Below, piece after piece: positions 17,533-24,899 of a stretch of 53,971 nt of DNA. This stretch comes from CAZBMJ01 sp964493205 (GTDB taxonomy: Bacteria; Myxococcota; UBA727; JABDBI01), in assembly GCA_964493205.1 (NCBI GenBank), contig CAZBMJ010000014.1, positions 1 through 53,971 of the forward strand, read 5' to 3'. The notes below the pieces were generated by a model. The model had not been told where the DNA came from, did not search any database, and was given only the letters and a program-made list of their open reading frames with translations. The first letter of the stretch is position 1; every line of letters starts with the position of its first letter. The position numbers and the translations under genes were made by a program.

Positions 17533-18654
17533 GTGAATTTTTATTTAGCTTTATTTTTTCTTATAACAGTAAATTTTTTTGGTTGTTATTCCAATAAACC
17601 AAAGGGTAACTTTTGCTCACAAGATTTGATTTACGAAACTAATACAAACACAGCGGGTGAAAATGCCATTAAAGAAAGTGCTAAATATAGTATAAATTTA
17701 TATTTAGGACAAGATAATCAAGCAGTACTAGCTAGTGTTGATACGGCCACAGAAAACTTGATTATTGATGCTAAAGATTTTGCTGGCACTAATACTACAA
17801 AAGATTCTTTTGTTTACAATTCTGGGTCATCTTTATCATTGGCAAGTATTTCTAGAGATGAAGTAGATATGGTATGTGGCGTCAATATTAGAACTAATAT
17901 GCTTATTAGTGCAAGTGAATATTCAGTACCTAATACATTGGGGTTAGGTTTTGGAAATAAAAAAAATAATAAGTCATTTTTTGGCCAATTGGTAAAAGAC
18001 TATAATTATCCTGATATGTTTTCTTTAGCACTTTGTGGCTTTAAGGGCAGAAGTAATATTATTCTAGGGGGTTATGACCATAAAGTTGATGTACGTACTA
18101 TTATTCCTATTATTGAAAAATCTTCTTTTGTTATGCCTGCGGTCAAAATATTGCTAGCAGATAGTAAAAGGTCTCTGGGAAATTTTCCTAAATATGATCC
18201 CCTAACTAAAACTGGTATTAAAACTATTCTAGATAGTGCCTCAGCATTTTTATTGTTGCCAGTTGATATGGCAGAGAGGGTAGTAAATGAAATAACCACT
18301 AAAGCAAGCGATATCGGTATAATAGATGCGTTTCCTTCAAATTTTTTTAGTACTCAAAGAGGGAGTACAACTAAAACAATTCGATTTGCTAATGAGGAAC
18401 AAATTAGGCAATTTCCTAAATTTGAAATAGAATTTTTAAGCATAGATGGTCAAAAAAAATATTTAGAATTATCTCCAGAATATTATTTTAAAGCTATGGA
18501 TAAAGAAGACCCATTAGTAAGAACCTTTGCCATACGCCACACTCAATCTGAGGTAGTGCTAGGGCAGCCTTTTATGGAAAATCATTATATGCTATTCGAT
18601 AGGCAGAAAGGTTTGGTTAGCTTTGGTGATATAGATCAGGCATGTAAAAGGTAG
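17533..18654 (+). CDS. Exported pepsin-like (family A1) aspartic protease
   Basis: The 373-aa protein has an N-terminal hydrophobic segment ending in FFGC (Cys18, possible lipoprotein). Two lobes each carry an aspartate motif: VDTATENLI with D70 and LDSASAFLLLP with D234. This matches the DTG/DSG-hydrophobic pattern and spacing of pepsins, but the Gly after DT/DS is Ala in both. LGLGFG and NIILGGYD also fit pepsin-fold signatures, and the C-terminal VVLGQPFMENHYMLFDR matches the closing LGDxFLRxxYxVFD strand. A1 proteases are mainly eukaryotic, with scattered bacterial members. The start is GTG with GGGGA, which is buried in the upstream hairpin. It is co-directional with the MMPL gene 5 bases downstream. 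Activity with DTA/DSA motifs is uncertain. Confidence 0.78.
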   Translation: MNFYLALFFLITVNFFGCYSNKPKGNFCSQDLIYETNTNTAGENAIKESAKYSINLYLGQDNQAVLASVDTATENLIIDAKDFAGTNTTKDSFVYNSGSSLSLASISRDEVDMVCGVNIRTNMLISASEYSVPNTLGLGFGNKKNNKSFFGQLVKDYNYPDMFSLALCGFKGRSNIILGGYDHKVDVRTIIPIIEKSSFVMPAVKILLADSKRSLGNFPKYDPLTKTGIKTILDSASAFLLLPVDMAERVVNEITTKASDIGIIDAFPSNFFSTQRGSTTKTIRFANEEQIRQFPKFEIEFLSIDGQKKYLELSPEYYFKAMDKEDPLVRTFAIRHTQSEVVLGQPFMENHYMLFDRQKGLVSFGDIDQACKR

Positions 18655-18659
18655 TTTAA

Positions 18660-20834
18660 ATGAACAAATTTTTAAATCTAGTAGCTAATTTTTTATTTAA
18701 ATACAGGCTACTAGCTTTTCTAATAGCTATTATGCTGACATTAACCTCTGTTTTTTATATTACTAAGTTGAAATTTGATTTTTCTGTAGATAAAATTTTT
18801 TTAAAAACTGATGAGGCTCATGAATTTTTTGTAAATACCTATGTAAAAGAATTCTCTCACTTAGGTATACCTTGTATTTTGGCTGTATCTTCTAATGACA
18901 CTCAAACAGATTTAGAAAAACCATTAAAAGAAGCTTTTGATTTTTTAGCTAGTAATAAGAATATAATTAAGGTAATGGCCGCATTTAATCAGCCATTTAA
19001 AGATCCTTTTATTGCTAAAAATGCTCATGCAGAATCTTTAGTTTTTTTTGTTGATTCTGAACTAAATAAAAGCTTTATTAGCAATTTAAGAACAGAACTT
19101 TCTGTGTGGCAAAAAAAATATTCTACTATTAAATTTATTGTTACAGGTCAGCCATTTATTCAAAATGAAATGATTTCTTTGCTCCAAAGGGATCAAATAG
19201 TTTTTTTACCCATAGTTTTATTATTTATAATAATATTATTATTTTTTATGACTAAACATGTTTTAGGTGCATTTTATCCTATTTTAATTATACTTATAGC
19301 ATTAACATGGACATTAGGTTTTTTAAGTTTTATTGGTCATGAAATAAATGTTGTTAATAATAGCATTATGGTATTAATTATTGTTATAGGTATAGCGGAT
19401 TCAATACATATTTATACTAGATTTAGAGATGAATATTTTAAAGTTGCTATAAAAAAAATAGCGGTCATTAATACTCTACAAAATATGCTATTACCTTGTT
19501 TCTTAACTACTGCTACTACTGCTTTGGGTTTTTTTGCTTCTAGTTCTGCAGGTGTGGCTATTATTAAAAATTTTGGAAATGATGCGGCAATTGGAGTTTT
19601 ATTATGTTTTTTAGCGACTTTTTTATTAATGCCTGCACTATTATATTTCCATCCTATCCCTAGTAAACAATCATTTTTTACTATAAAATTTTGGCCACAT
19701 TTTTTAAAAATAGAAAATATATTAAGAATATTAGTGAAATACTCATTAAAATATTCTCTTGTTTTAGTTCTAATTTCTTTTATTGTTTTTTTAGGAACAT
19801 TGTTTTTGGTTAAAAATATAAAATCTAATCAAAATTGGTTGTCAGAATTGAAAGATACTAATCAAATAAGTTTAGATTTAGCATTTATAGAGCATAATTT
19901 TAATGGGGTGGTGCCTTTTTATATTGTTTTTAAAGCTAATAAAGAAATATTGTATAATTATGAAACATTTTTGGCTATGGATAATTTGACGCAAACTATT
20001 AAAAAGTACCAATTACAGCCTCAGTTAAACTCTTTATCAGAAGTTATTAAGCCAATGTTAGTAAATTTTGGTGGGATAAGTAAAGAAAATTTTAATAATA
20101 ATAAGCCAGTAATAAATAATTTACTATCAAGCCCATATGCGGATAAATTTTTTTCTAAAAATAAAGATTATGTCCAAATAGAAGGTGCTTTAAAAAATGC
20201 TTCTACTGAAGAAATAGAAAATTTTAGAGAATTTTTAGAACAAGAAATCAAAAAAATAACTATAGATAATTTACAAATAAATTTAACAGGCTCAGGTTTA
20301 ATATCAAGTAGAGCACTACATAATATTACTAAAGATATGGCTAAATCTACTGGCTTAGCAGTAATTTTAATATTATTATTTATTGCTATTATTTTTAAAT
20401 CTATTAGATATGGATTAATAGCGATACTGCCTAATATTTTACCCATTTCAATAACTTTAAGTTTTTTGTATTTATTTGGTATTGAGCTTAGGTTAGCAAC
20501 AGTAATGATATTTTCTATGACATTGGGTTTATCCATAGACAATTGCTTGCACTTATTATGCAGAATAGAAGAGGAGAAAAAAGAAAGTAAAAAAAATATA
20601 AGTAGAAATAATTTAATCAAAATAATTTATAAATCTTTTTATGGATCTGGCCGAGCAATTTGCTACACAACTTTTATTTTATTGGGAGGCTTTTCTATTA
20701 TGGCTTTTTCTGAATTTTTAGCTTTAAGAGATTTTGCCATTATTTCTGGGGTAACTTTATTTACTGCATTATTACTAGACATAATTTTATTTCCCGCCTT
20801 GTTGTTGGTAAGTAAAAAATATTTGGGAACATAA
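18660..20834 (+). CDS. RND/MMPL-family exporter
   Basis: The 724-aa integral membrane protein has about 12 hydrophobic segments arranged as 1+5 twice. Each half carries a large periplasmic loop (about residues 35-170 and 395-545). The repeated motif IADSIHIYTRFRDEY in TM4 of the first half and its counterpart TLGLSIDNCLHLLCRIEEE in the second mark the RND superfamily MMPL group, proton-driven exporters of lipids or hydrophobic compounds. Substrate unknown. It is tightly packed between the aspartic protease (5 bases) and the CoA-transferase gene (4 bases). Confidence 0.88.
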   Translation: MNKFLNLVANFLFKYRLLAFLIAIMLTLTSVFYITKLKFDFSVDKIFLKTDEAHEFFVNTYVKEFSHLGIPCILAVSSNDTQTDLEKPLKEAFDFLASNKNIIKVMAAFNQPFKDPFIAKNAHAESLVFFVDSELNKSFISNLRTELSVWQKKYSTIKFIVTGQPFIQNEMISLLQRDQIVFLPIVLLFIIILLFFMTKHVLGAFYPILIILIALTWTLGFLSFIGHEINVVNNSIMVLIIVIGIADSIHIYTRFRDEYFKVAIKKIAVINTLQNMLLPCFLTTATTALGFFASSSAGVAIIKNFGNDAAIGVLLCFLATFLLMPALLYFHPIPSKQSFFTIKFWPHFLKIENILRILVKYSLKYSLVLVLISFIVFLGTLFLVKNIKSNQNWLSELKDTNQISLDLAFIEHNFNGVVPFYIVFKANKEILYNYETFLAMDNLTQTIKKYQLQPQLNSLSEVIKPMLVNFGGISKENFNNNKPVINNLLSSPYADKFFSKNKDYVQIEGALKNASTEEIENFREFLEQEIKKITIDNLQINLTGSGLISSRALHNITKDMAKSTGLAVILILLFIAIIFKSIRYGLIAILPNILPISITLSFLYLFGIELRLATVMIFSMTLGLSIDNCLHLLCRIEEEKKESKKNISRNNLIKIIYKSFYGSGRAICYTTFILLGGFSIMAFSEFLALRDFAIISGVTLFTALLLDIILFPALLLVSKKYLGT

Positions 20835-20838
20835 TAGT

Positions 20839-21540
20839 ATGAAAAATGCTCTTGATAAAACTTGTAGGGATGCAAAAGAAGCTTTACAAGATTTCTTTGA
20901 TGGTGCAACGTTAATGAGCGCTGGTTTTGGCTTATCCGGCATTGCTGAAAATTGTATTGAAGAAATACGAGATTCAAATAAAAAAAACCTAACTATTATA
21001 TCTAATAATTGTGGCAATCAAGGGCAAGGATTAGCTTTGCTTTTAAAAAATAATCAAGTTAAAAAAGTTATTTGTTCTTTTGTTGGTGGTAATCCAGATT
21101 TAGAAGAGCTCATGTTGCAAAATAAAATAGATGTGGAACTAAATCCTCAGGGCACATTAGCCGAGCGGGTAAGAGCGGGTGGCGCTGGTATTGGCGGTTT
21201 TTTTACCCCAACAGGTGTGGGCAGTATTATTGCTAAAAATAAAGAGCATAAGATATTAGATGGCAAAGAAATGATTTTTGAAACAGGTCTAAAAGCAGAT
21301 TTTGCTATTTTAAGAGCTCACATAGCTGATACCTATGGTAACTGCCGCTTTTTTAGAACTTCACAAAATTTTGCGCCATTAATGGCAACAGCTGCAAAAA
21401 TAACTATTGTGGAAGCTGAACAGATAGTCCCACTTGGGACACTTGGCCCAGATGATATTCATCTGCCAGGTATATTTGTAAATAGAGTATTTTTAGGGAT
21501 TAATCATAAGAATATTATCGAGCATTTAAAAACCAAATGA
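20839..21540 (+). CDS. 3-oxoacid CoA-transferase subunit A (orphan)
   Basis: The 233-aa protein shows the full CoA-transferase family I A-subunit pattern: GATLMSAGFGLSGIAENCI, LTIISNNCG, VGGNPDLE, ELNPQGTLAERVRAGGAGIGGFFTPTGVGS, and DFAILRAHIADTYGN. These enzymes move CoA between 3-oxoacids and succinate or acetate. The B subunit, which carries the catalytic Glu, normally follows at once, but the next gene here is an unrelated secreted protein overlapping by four bases (ATGA). The B subunit must be elsewhere, or this gene is a relic, although its frame is intact. Numbers and motifs fit ScoA/AtoD equally, so I give no symbol. Confidence 0.9.
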   Translation: MKNALDKTCRDAKEALQDFFDGATLMSAGFGLSGIAENCIEEIRDSNKKNLTIISNNCGNQGQGLALLLKNNQVKKVICSFVGGNPDLEELMLQNKIDVELNPQGTLAERVRAGGAGIGGFFTPTGVGSIIAKNKEHKILDGKEMIFETGLKADFAILRAHIADTYGNCRFFRTSQNFAPLMATAAKITIVEAEQIVPLGTLGPDDIHLPGIFVNRVFLGINHKNIIEHLKTK

Positions 21541-22265
21541 GAAAAATTATATTTTTAATTATTATAATATTTGGATTAAAGTCTTATTCTTTTGATCAAA
21601 GTTTAAGAAAAATAAAGATATATGAAGAACAATCTTATGTTATACCAACATTTGATAGAATAAAACAATGTTTTCATATGACTATCGCTAATGCATCTAA
21701 AGAATTAGGAATTGGCACTTCTAAAATTAAAAAAATTTGTAGACAAAATAATCTAAAAAGATGGCCAGGTAGAAAAATAAAAAAAATTAATAATTGGCTT
21801 ATTAATGCCCCTGACAATGAAAAGAATAATATTTTAAGAGAAGAATTATTAAAAATAATAGAAAAAGATATTTTAAAAGCTATTGAATGCTTTGAAAAGC
21901 ATCTATCAAAAAATGAGCTTAATAAAAGTTATTGTAATAAAAAAAATTCAGTAAAAAATTCTCAAGATGAGGAACTAGAACAATCGTTAACAGAAGAAGA
22001 AAATAGTATGGAGATAGATGATGAAAGTAATACTAGTGAAGAAGATATTTCTGTATACCAATTTGCTAATAAAGAAGAAGGAAAAGAAACAAAACTAGAA
22101 CAATCTTTAACAGAAGAGGAAAATAGTATGGAAGTAAATGATGAAGGTAATACTAGTGAAGAAGATATTTCTGTATACCAATTTGCTAATGAAAAAGAAA
22201 CAGAAGAATTCTTGCAGTATCGTTTGTTTGCTGAAAAAAATATTAATTACACACGATTATTTTAA
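21537..22265 (+). CDS. Secreted RWP-RK-domain protein with acidic repeats
   Basis: The 242-aa protein starts with a signal peptide (residues 1-18, hydrophobic core IIFLIIIIFGL). Residues 39-84 match the RWP-RK DNA-binding domain: helix IKQCFHMTIANASKELGIG, then KIKKICRQNNLKRWPGRKIKK, with the diagnostic RWPxRK at 75-80. RWP-RK factors are known from plants, algae and some amoebae, where they are transcription factors; I know of no described bacterial one. The basic KRWPGRKIKK could also act as a nuclear signal. A middle helical, Lys/Glu-rich region leads to two 32-residue acidic repeats (147-178 and 187-218; 11 acidic residues in the first) resembling activation domains. It overlaps the CoA-transferase stop by four bases. 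A role as an exported effector acting on host transcription is inference. Confidence 0.85.
   Translation: MRKIIFLIIIIFGLKSYSFDQSLRKIKIYEEQSYVIPTFDRIKQCFHMTIANASKELGIGTSKIKKICRQNNLKRWPGRKIKKINNWLINAPDNEKNNILREELLKIIEKDILKAIECFEKHLSKNELNKSYCNKKNSVKNSQDEELEQSLTEEENSMEIDDESNTSEEDISVYQFANKEEGKETKLEQSLTEEENSMEVNDEGNTSEEDISVYQFANEKETEEFLQYRLFAEKNINYTRLF
21975..22190 (+). repeat. 120-bp-period tandem repeat inside the RWP-RK gene
   Basis: Two 96-bp units (21975-22070 and 22095-22190) differ at about six positions and are separated by 24 bases. Both keep the frame and encode the acidic LEQSLTEEENSME...SVYQFAN module. The close match points to recent in-frame duplication, so copy number may vary between strains. 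Confidence 0.9.
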
Positions 22266-22696
22266 AATTTTGAGCATTTTTGACAGATTCCATACAATTC
22301 CATTTTATGGCTAGTGATGATAAACGAGTGCTTATTTGCAATTTTTATTTGTTCTTCTTCAATTTTTATATTAAAAAACTCTATAATATAGTTACATTTA
22401 GTACATATCAAGTGATCATGATGCTTAGAGTCTTCTAAATTTGGTTCAAAAGAAGCTTTGTTATCTTTAAAGTAATGAGCATTTGCAAAGCCATATTTTT
22501 GCAACCAATTCAGTGTTCGATAGACTGTTGTTAAATTTAAACTTTTGTTATTTTTTTTGGCTTGTTCAAAAATTTCTTCTACTTGTAAATGATCGTTTGA
22601 TAGCAAAAAAACTTCTAAAATAGCTTTTCTCTGCTTTGTTAACTTAAAACCACTCTGTTGGATTTTTTTAGTTATAGCCTCTAAATTTTTATTCAT
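22262..22696 (-). CDS. Fur-family metal-responsive regulator
   Basis: The 144-aa protein has an N-terminal winged helix (LTKQRKAILEVF, then NLTTVYRTLNWL recognition helix), a C-terminal metal-binding domain with HHDHLIC, and two CxxC pairs (CTKC, CQKC) that hold structural zinc. It belongs to the Fur/Zur/PerR group; the actual metal cannot be decided. It overlaps the upstream EamA gene by four bases (ATGA) and its stop overlaps the convergent RWP-RK gene by four bases. Coupling to a transporter suggests shared control. Confidence 0.9.
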   Translation of the reverse strand: MNKNLEAITKKIQQSGFKLTKQRKAILEVFLLSNDHLQVEEIFEQAKKNNKSLNLTTVYRTLNWLQKYGFANAHYFKDNKASFEPNLEDSKHHDHLICTKCNYIIEFFNIKIEEEQIKIANKHSFIITSHKMELYGICQKCSKF

Positions 22697-23589
22697 TTTT
22701 TTAGCTTTATTTCATCTTGATAAAACAGCCATAAAGCCACTATTACCATTATTAAGGCCACAACATGGCTTATGCCTACAGATTCATTTAAGAAAAACCA
22801 GCCATATAAGGAAGCAAAAATAGGACAAAAAAAGCCTGTGACACTCATGAGCGTAATTGAAATATGCTTTAATAACCAGCCATAAAAATTATAAGATATT
22901 AAATTAGCCACTATTACTAATATAAATGTCCATAATAAAAATGATTGTGTAGAGCCAAGCAAAGGGTTAAAGTCGTCAGTGACCAAAAGCCACAATAGCA
23001 TACTCATGACACCACCCATAAGCATAGAAACACCATTTATTAAAGAAATATTATAACCTTTCTTCATCAATTCACTTACTAAAAACCAGGCGTAGCTAGC
23101 AGAAATTACGCTACATAAAAGTACTAATTCTGGCAGAGAAACATATAAAAATTCACCCATAAGAGTTTCTACAGCTGAGCCAGAAAGAAAAATAGGGAAA
23201 ATACCCAAAATCCCTATTATTAAACCCAATGATTGTTTTAAACTTAGTTTTTGTTTTAAAAGTAAAAATGATAAAAAAGCAGCCACAAATGGTGTTAAGG
23301 AATAGGTAATAGCTGATTTTATGCTAGAAATGTATTGTAAGGCCCAAAATTCACCCACAAAAGGTATGAAAATATGAAAAATAGCTACTTTAAAAAATAA
23401 CCAATAATCCTTAGGATTAATCTGAAATCGAGCACCTTTTTGAAAGTAATAAACTAAAAATATTATTGGTGCCGCGATTATCATTCTTACGCCGATCAAA
23501 AATAGCGGATCAGCAAATCTAATAGCTATTTTCGATATGGTAAATGTTGATGCTAATATGGCATATTCTAAAATAGCTAAAAAAATCAT
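22693..23589 (-). CDS. EamA/DMT-family transporter
   Basis: The 298-aa protein has about ten transmembrane helices in two homologous halves, as in EamA (drug/metabolite transporter) permeases. IRFADPLFLIGVRMIIAAPIIF near residue 22 corresponds to the usual P-x-x-x-x-x-R-x-x-x-A-x-x-x-L motif. Substrate unknown. It is translationally coupled to fur downstream and follows the receiver gene by 10 bases, so receiver, transporter and Fur may be one operon. Confidence 0.85.
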   Translation of the reverse strand: MIFLAILEYAILASTFTISKIAIRFADPLFLIGVRMIIAAPIIFLVYYFQKGARFQINPKDYWLFFKVAIFHIFIPFVGEFWALQYISSIKSAITYSLTPFVAAFLSFLLLKQKLSLKQSLGLIIGILGIFPIFLSGSAVETLMGEFLYVSLPELVLLCSVISASYAWFLVSELMKKGYNISLINGVSMLMGGVMSMLLWLLVTDDFNPLLGSTQSFLLWTFILVIVANLISYNFYGWLLKHISITLMSVTGFFCPIFASLYGWFFLNESVGISHVVALIMVIVALWLFYQDEIKLKK

Positions 23590-23599
23590 TAAAAATCCG

Positions 23600-24490
23600 T
23601 TAGAAGGTTGTTTGGCAACTTACATAGTAAGTATTTTCACCCTTAAGAGTGGTGACTGGTTGCATGTACTCGCTCCATAATGAGCCACAAGGGATTTCTC
23701 CAGTTTTAACGCAGGGTATTGCTTCTCTACGACGTATTTTTTCTAAAACTCTTTCTGACGCTCTTTCTGCTTGAATACTATTCAGCAAATCTTCAAAATC
23801 TTGTTCTGCTGCTATGAATAAATAAATATTGTTAGGGCTAATTTGACTATGAAGTTCAAAAACATTAAAATTTTCATGAGCAATATAGCTGGTTATTTGT
23901 AATTTACGAATTAAATCATCAAAGTATTTGGCAAAAGCATCCTCAGTTAAAAATTTACCTGTTGTTTGGATATTATAGATTTTTTCGCTTAGTTTTATAA
24001 AAAATTGTTTATTTAAAGACATCACTGTGGATTGTAGTTGAGAAATAAAATTATGACTCATCTTTGGTACAAAAGCGTTTATTAAACCTTGGTTATAGGC
24101 CATATGTAAATCTTTTTGCTCAATAAAATTAGACATTAAAATTTTATTTATATCAAGTGATTTAACTTTTTTTAATATCTGAAGCCCATCAGTATCTTCT
24201 AAATGTTGATCAATAATAAGCGTAGATAATATGTGATGATGAAATCCTAACTCCATAAATTGTTTAACTCGTTGTAAACTATTAAATGGATATAATTTTG
24301 AAGCTTCTTTTGGAGCGTCCATACAAAGTATAGTGTCATTATTTAAAGCATCTATTAAATCAATGCTGTTATCAAATAACACAACATTAAAATTTTGTGG
24401 TAGAGATTTACTAAGCATATGCATAAAATGCTTATCATCATCCATCATATAAATAGTTGTAGGAAATAAAAAAGCTGGCGATTTAAGCAT
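23600..24490 (-). CDS. Response-regulator receiver protein
   Basis: A receiver domain is seen near the N-terminus: acidic pocket YMMDDDKHF, phosphoacceptor Asp in LIIDQHLEDTDGLQIL, Ser in KILMSNF, and Lys in VPKM. About 150 residues follow, helical, with no recognised output domain. I take the ATG at 24490 (296 aa); the frame extends to a GTG at 24541, but the extra residues look non-conserved. It is divergent from the symporter-histidine kinase fusion and is its likely partner, as in CbrA/CrbS-type systems. Target genes unknown. Confidence 0.75.
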   Translation of the reverse strand: MLKSPAFLFPTTIYMMDDDKHFMHMLSKSLPQNFNVVLFDNSIDLIDALNNDTILCMDAPKEASKLYPFNSLQRVKQFMELGFHHHILSTLIIDQHLEDTDGLQILKKVKSLDINKILMSNFIEQKDLHMAYNQGLINAFVPKMSHNFISQLQSTVMSLNKQFFIKLSEKIYNIQTTGKFLTEDAFAKYFDDLIRKLQITSYIAHENFNVFELHSQISPNNIYLFIAAEQDFEDLLNSIQAERASERVLEKIRRREAIPCVKTGEIPCGSLWSEYMQPVTTLKGENTYYVSCQTTF

Positions 24491-24541
24491 AGTCCACACT
24501 CTTATGTTGATAATTAATTCGTGATAGAAGTATGAAATCAC

Positions 24542-24884
24542 TGACTAGATGGGATATTACCATTAGCTTATCCACTTTTTATTCCCCAAAATACCGTTGG
24601 ACTATATAAAAACATATTGATACTGTAACGTCAATCCTGGTCAAAAGTGTTAATAATTTTAAAAAATGAGTCTATATTTTAGACCAGCTAGTGGCTATGA
24701 TAGATGAAAATACTTAGTAAAATCAAGAGTTTATCTTAAATAGAAGGAAACTGCTTAAATGGATATTGCTTATTTGATTAATTATTATTACTACCCATTC
24801 TTAATAACCATCTGTAATTTTATATTATTTCTTATTTTATTAATTGTTTTTTGATTTAGTAGATAAAAACGTTTTGTAGGGTGT
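24542..24884. other. Divergent regulatory spacer between receiver and sensor kinase
   Basis: This 343-base region separates the receiver gene from the kinase. It holds an inverted CTGGTC (24637-24642) / GACCAG (24682-24687) pair of 45-bp spacing and one short reading frame (24759-24854, listed separately). I see no clear sigma-70 or sigma-54 box. It must contain both promoters. Confidence 0.5.
24759..24854 (+). CDS. Possible 31-aa single-pass membrane peptide
   Basis: The ATG at 24759 opens a 31-codon frame whose product is almost entirely hydrophobic from residue 12 on (FLITICNFILFLILLIVF), preceded by a Tyr-rich patch. AGAAGGAAA lies about 10 bases upstream as a ribosome site. It is 45 bases before the kinase start on the same strand. 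Small hydrophobic partners of transporters are known, but in AT-rich DNA such a frame could arise by chance. Confidence 0.35.
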   Translation: MDIAYLINYYYYPFLITICNFILFLILLIVF

Positions 24885-24899
24885 TTGAATGAGGAAATA

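Noticed and set aside
20168..20620. A 150-codon minus-strand frame inside the MMPL gene
   Set aside because: It is antisense to conserved RND helices, with hydrophobic composition that comes from the AT-rich opposite strand.
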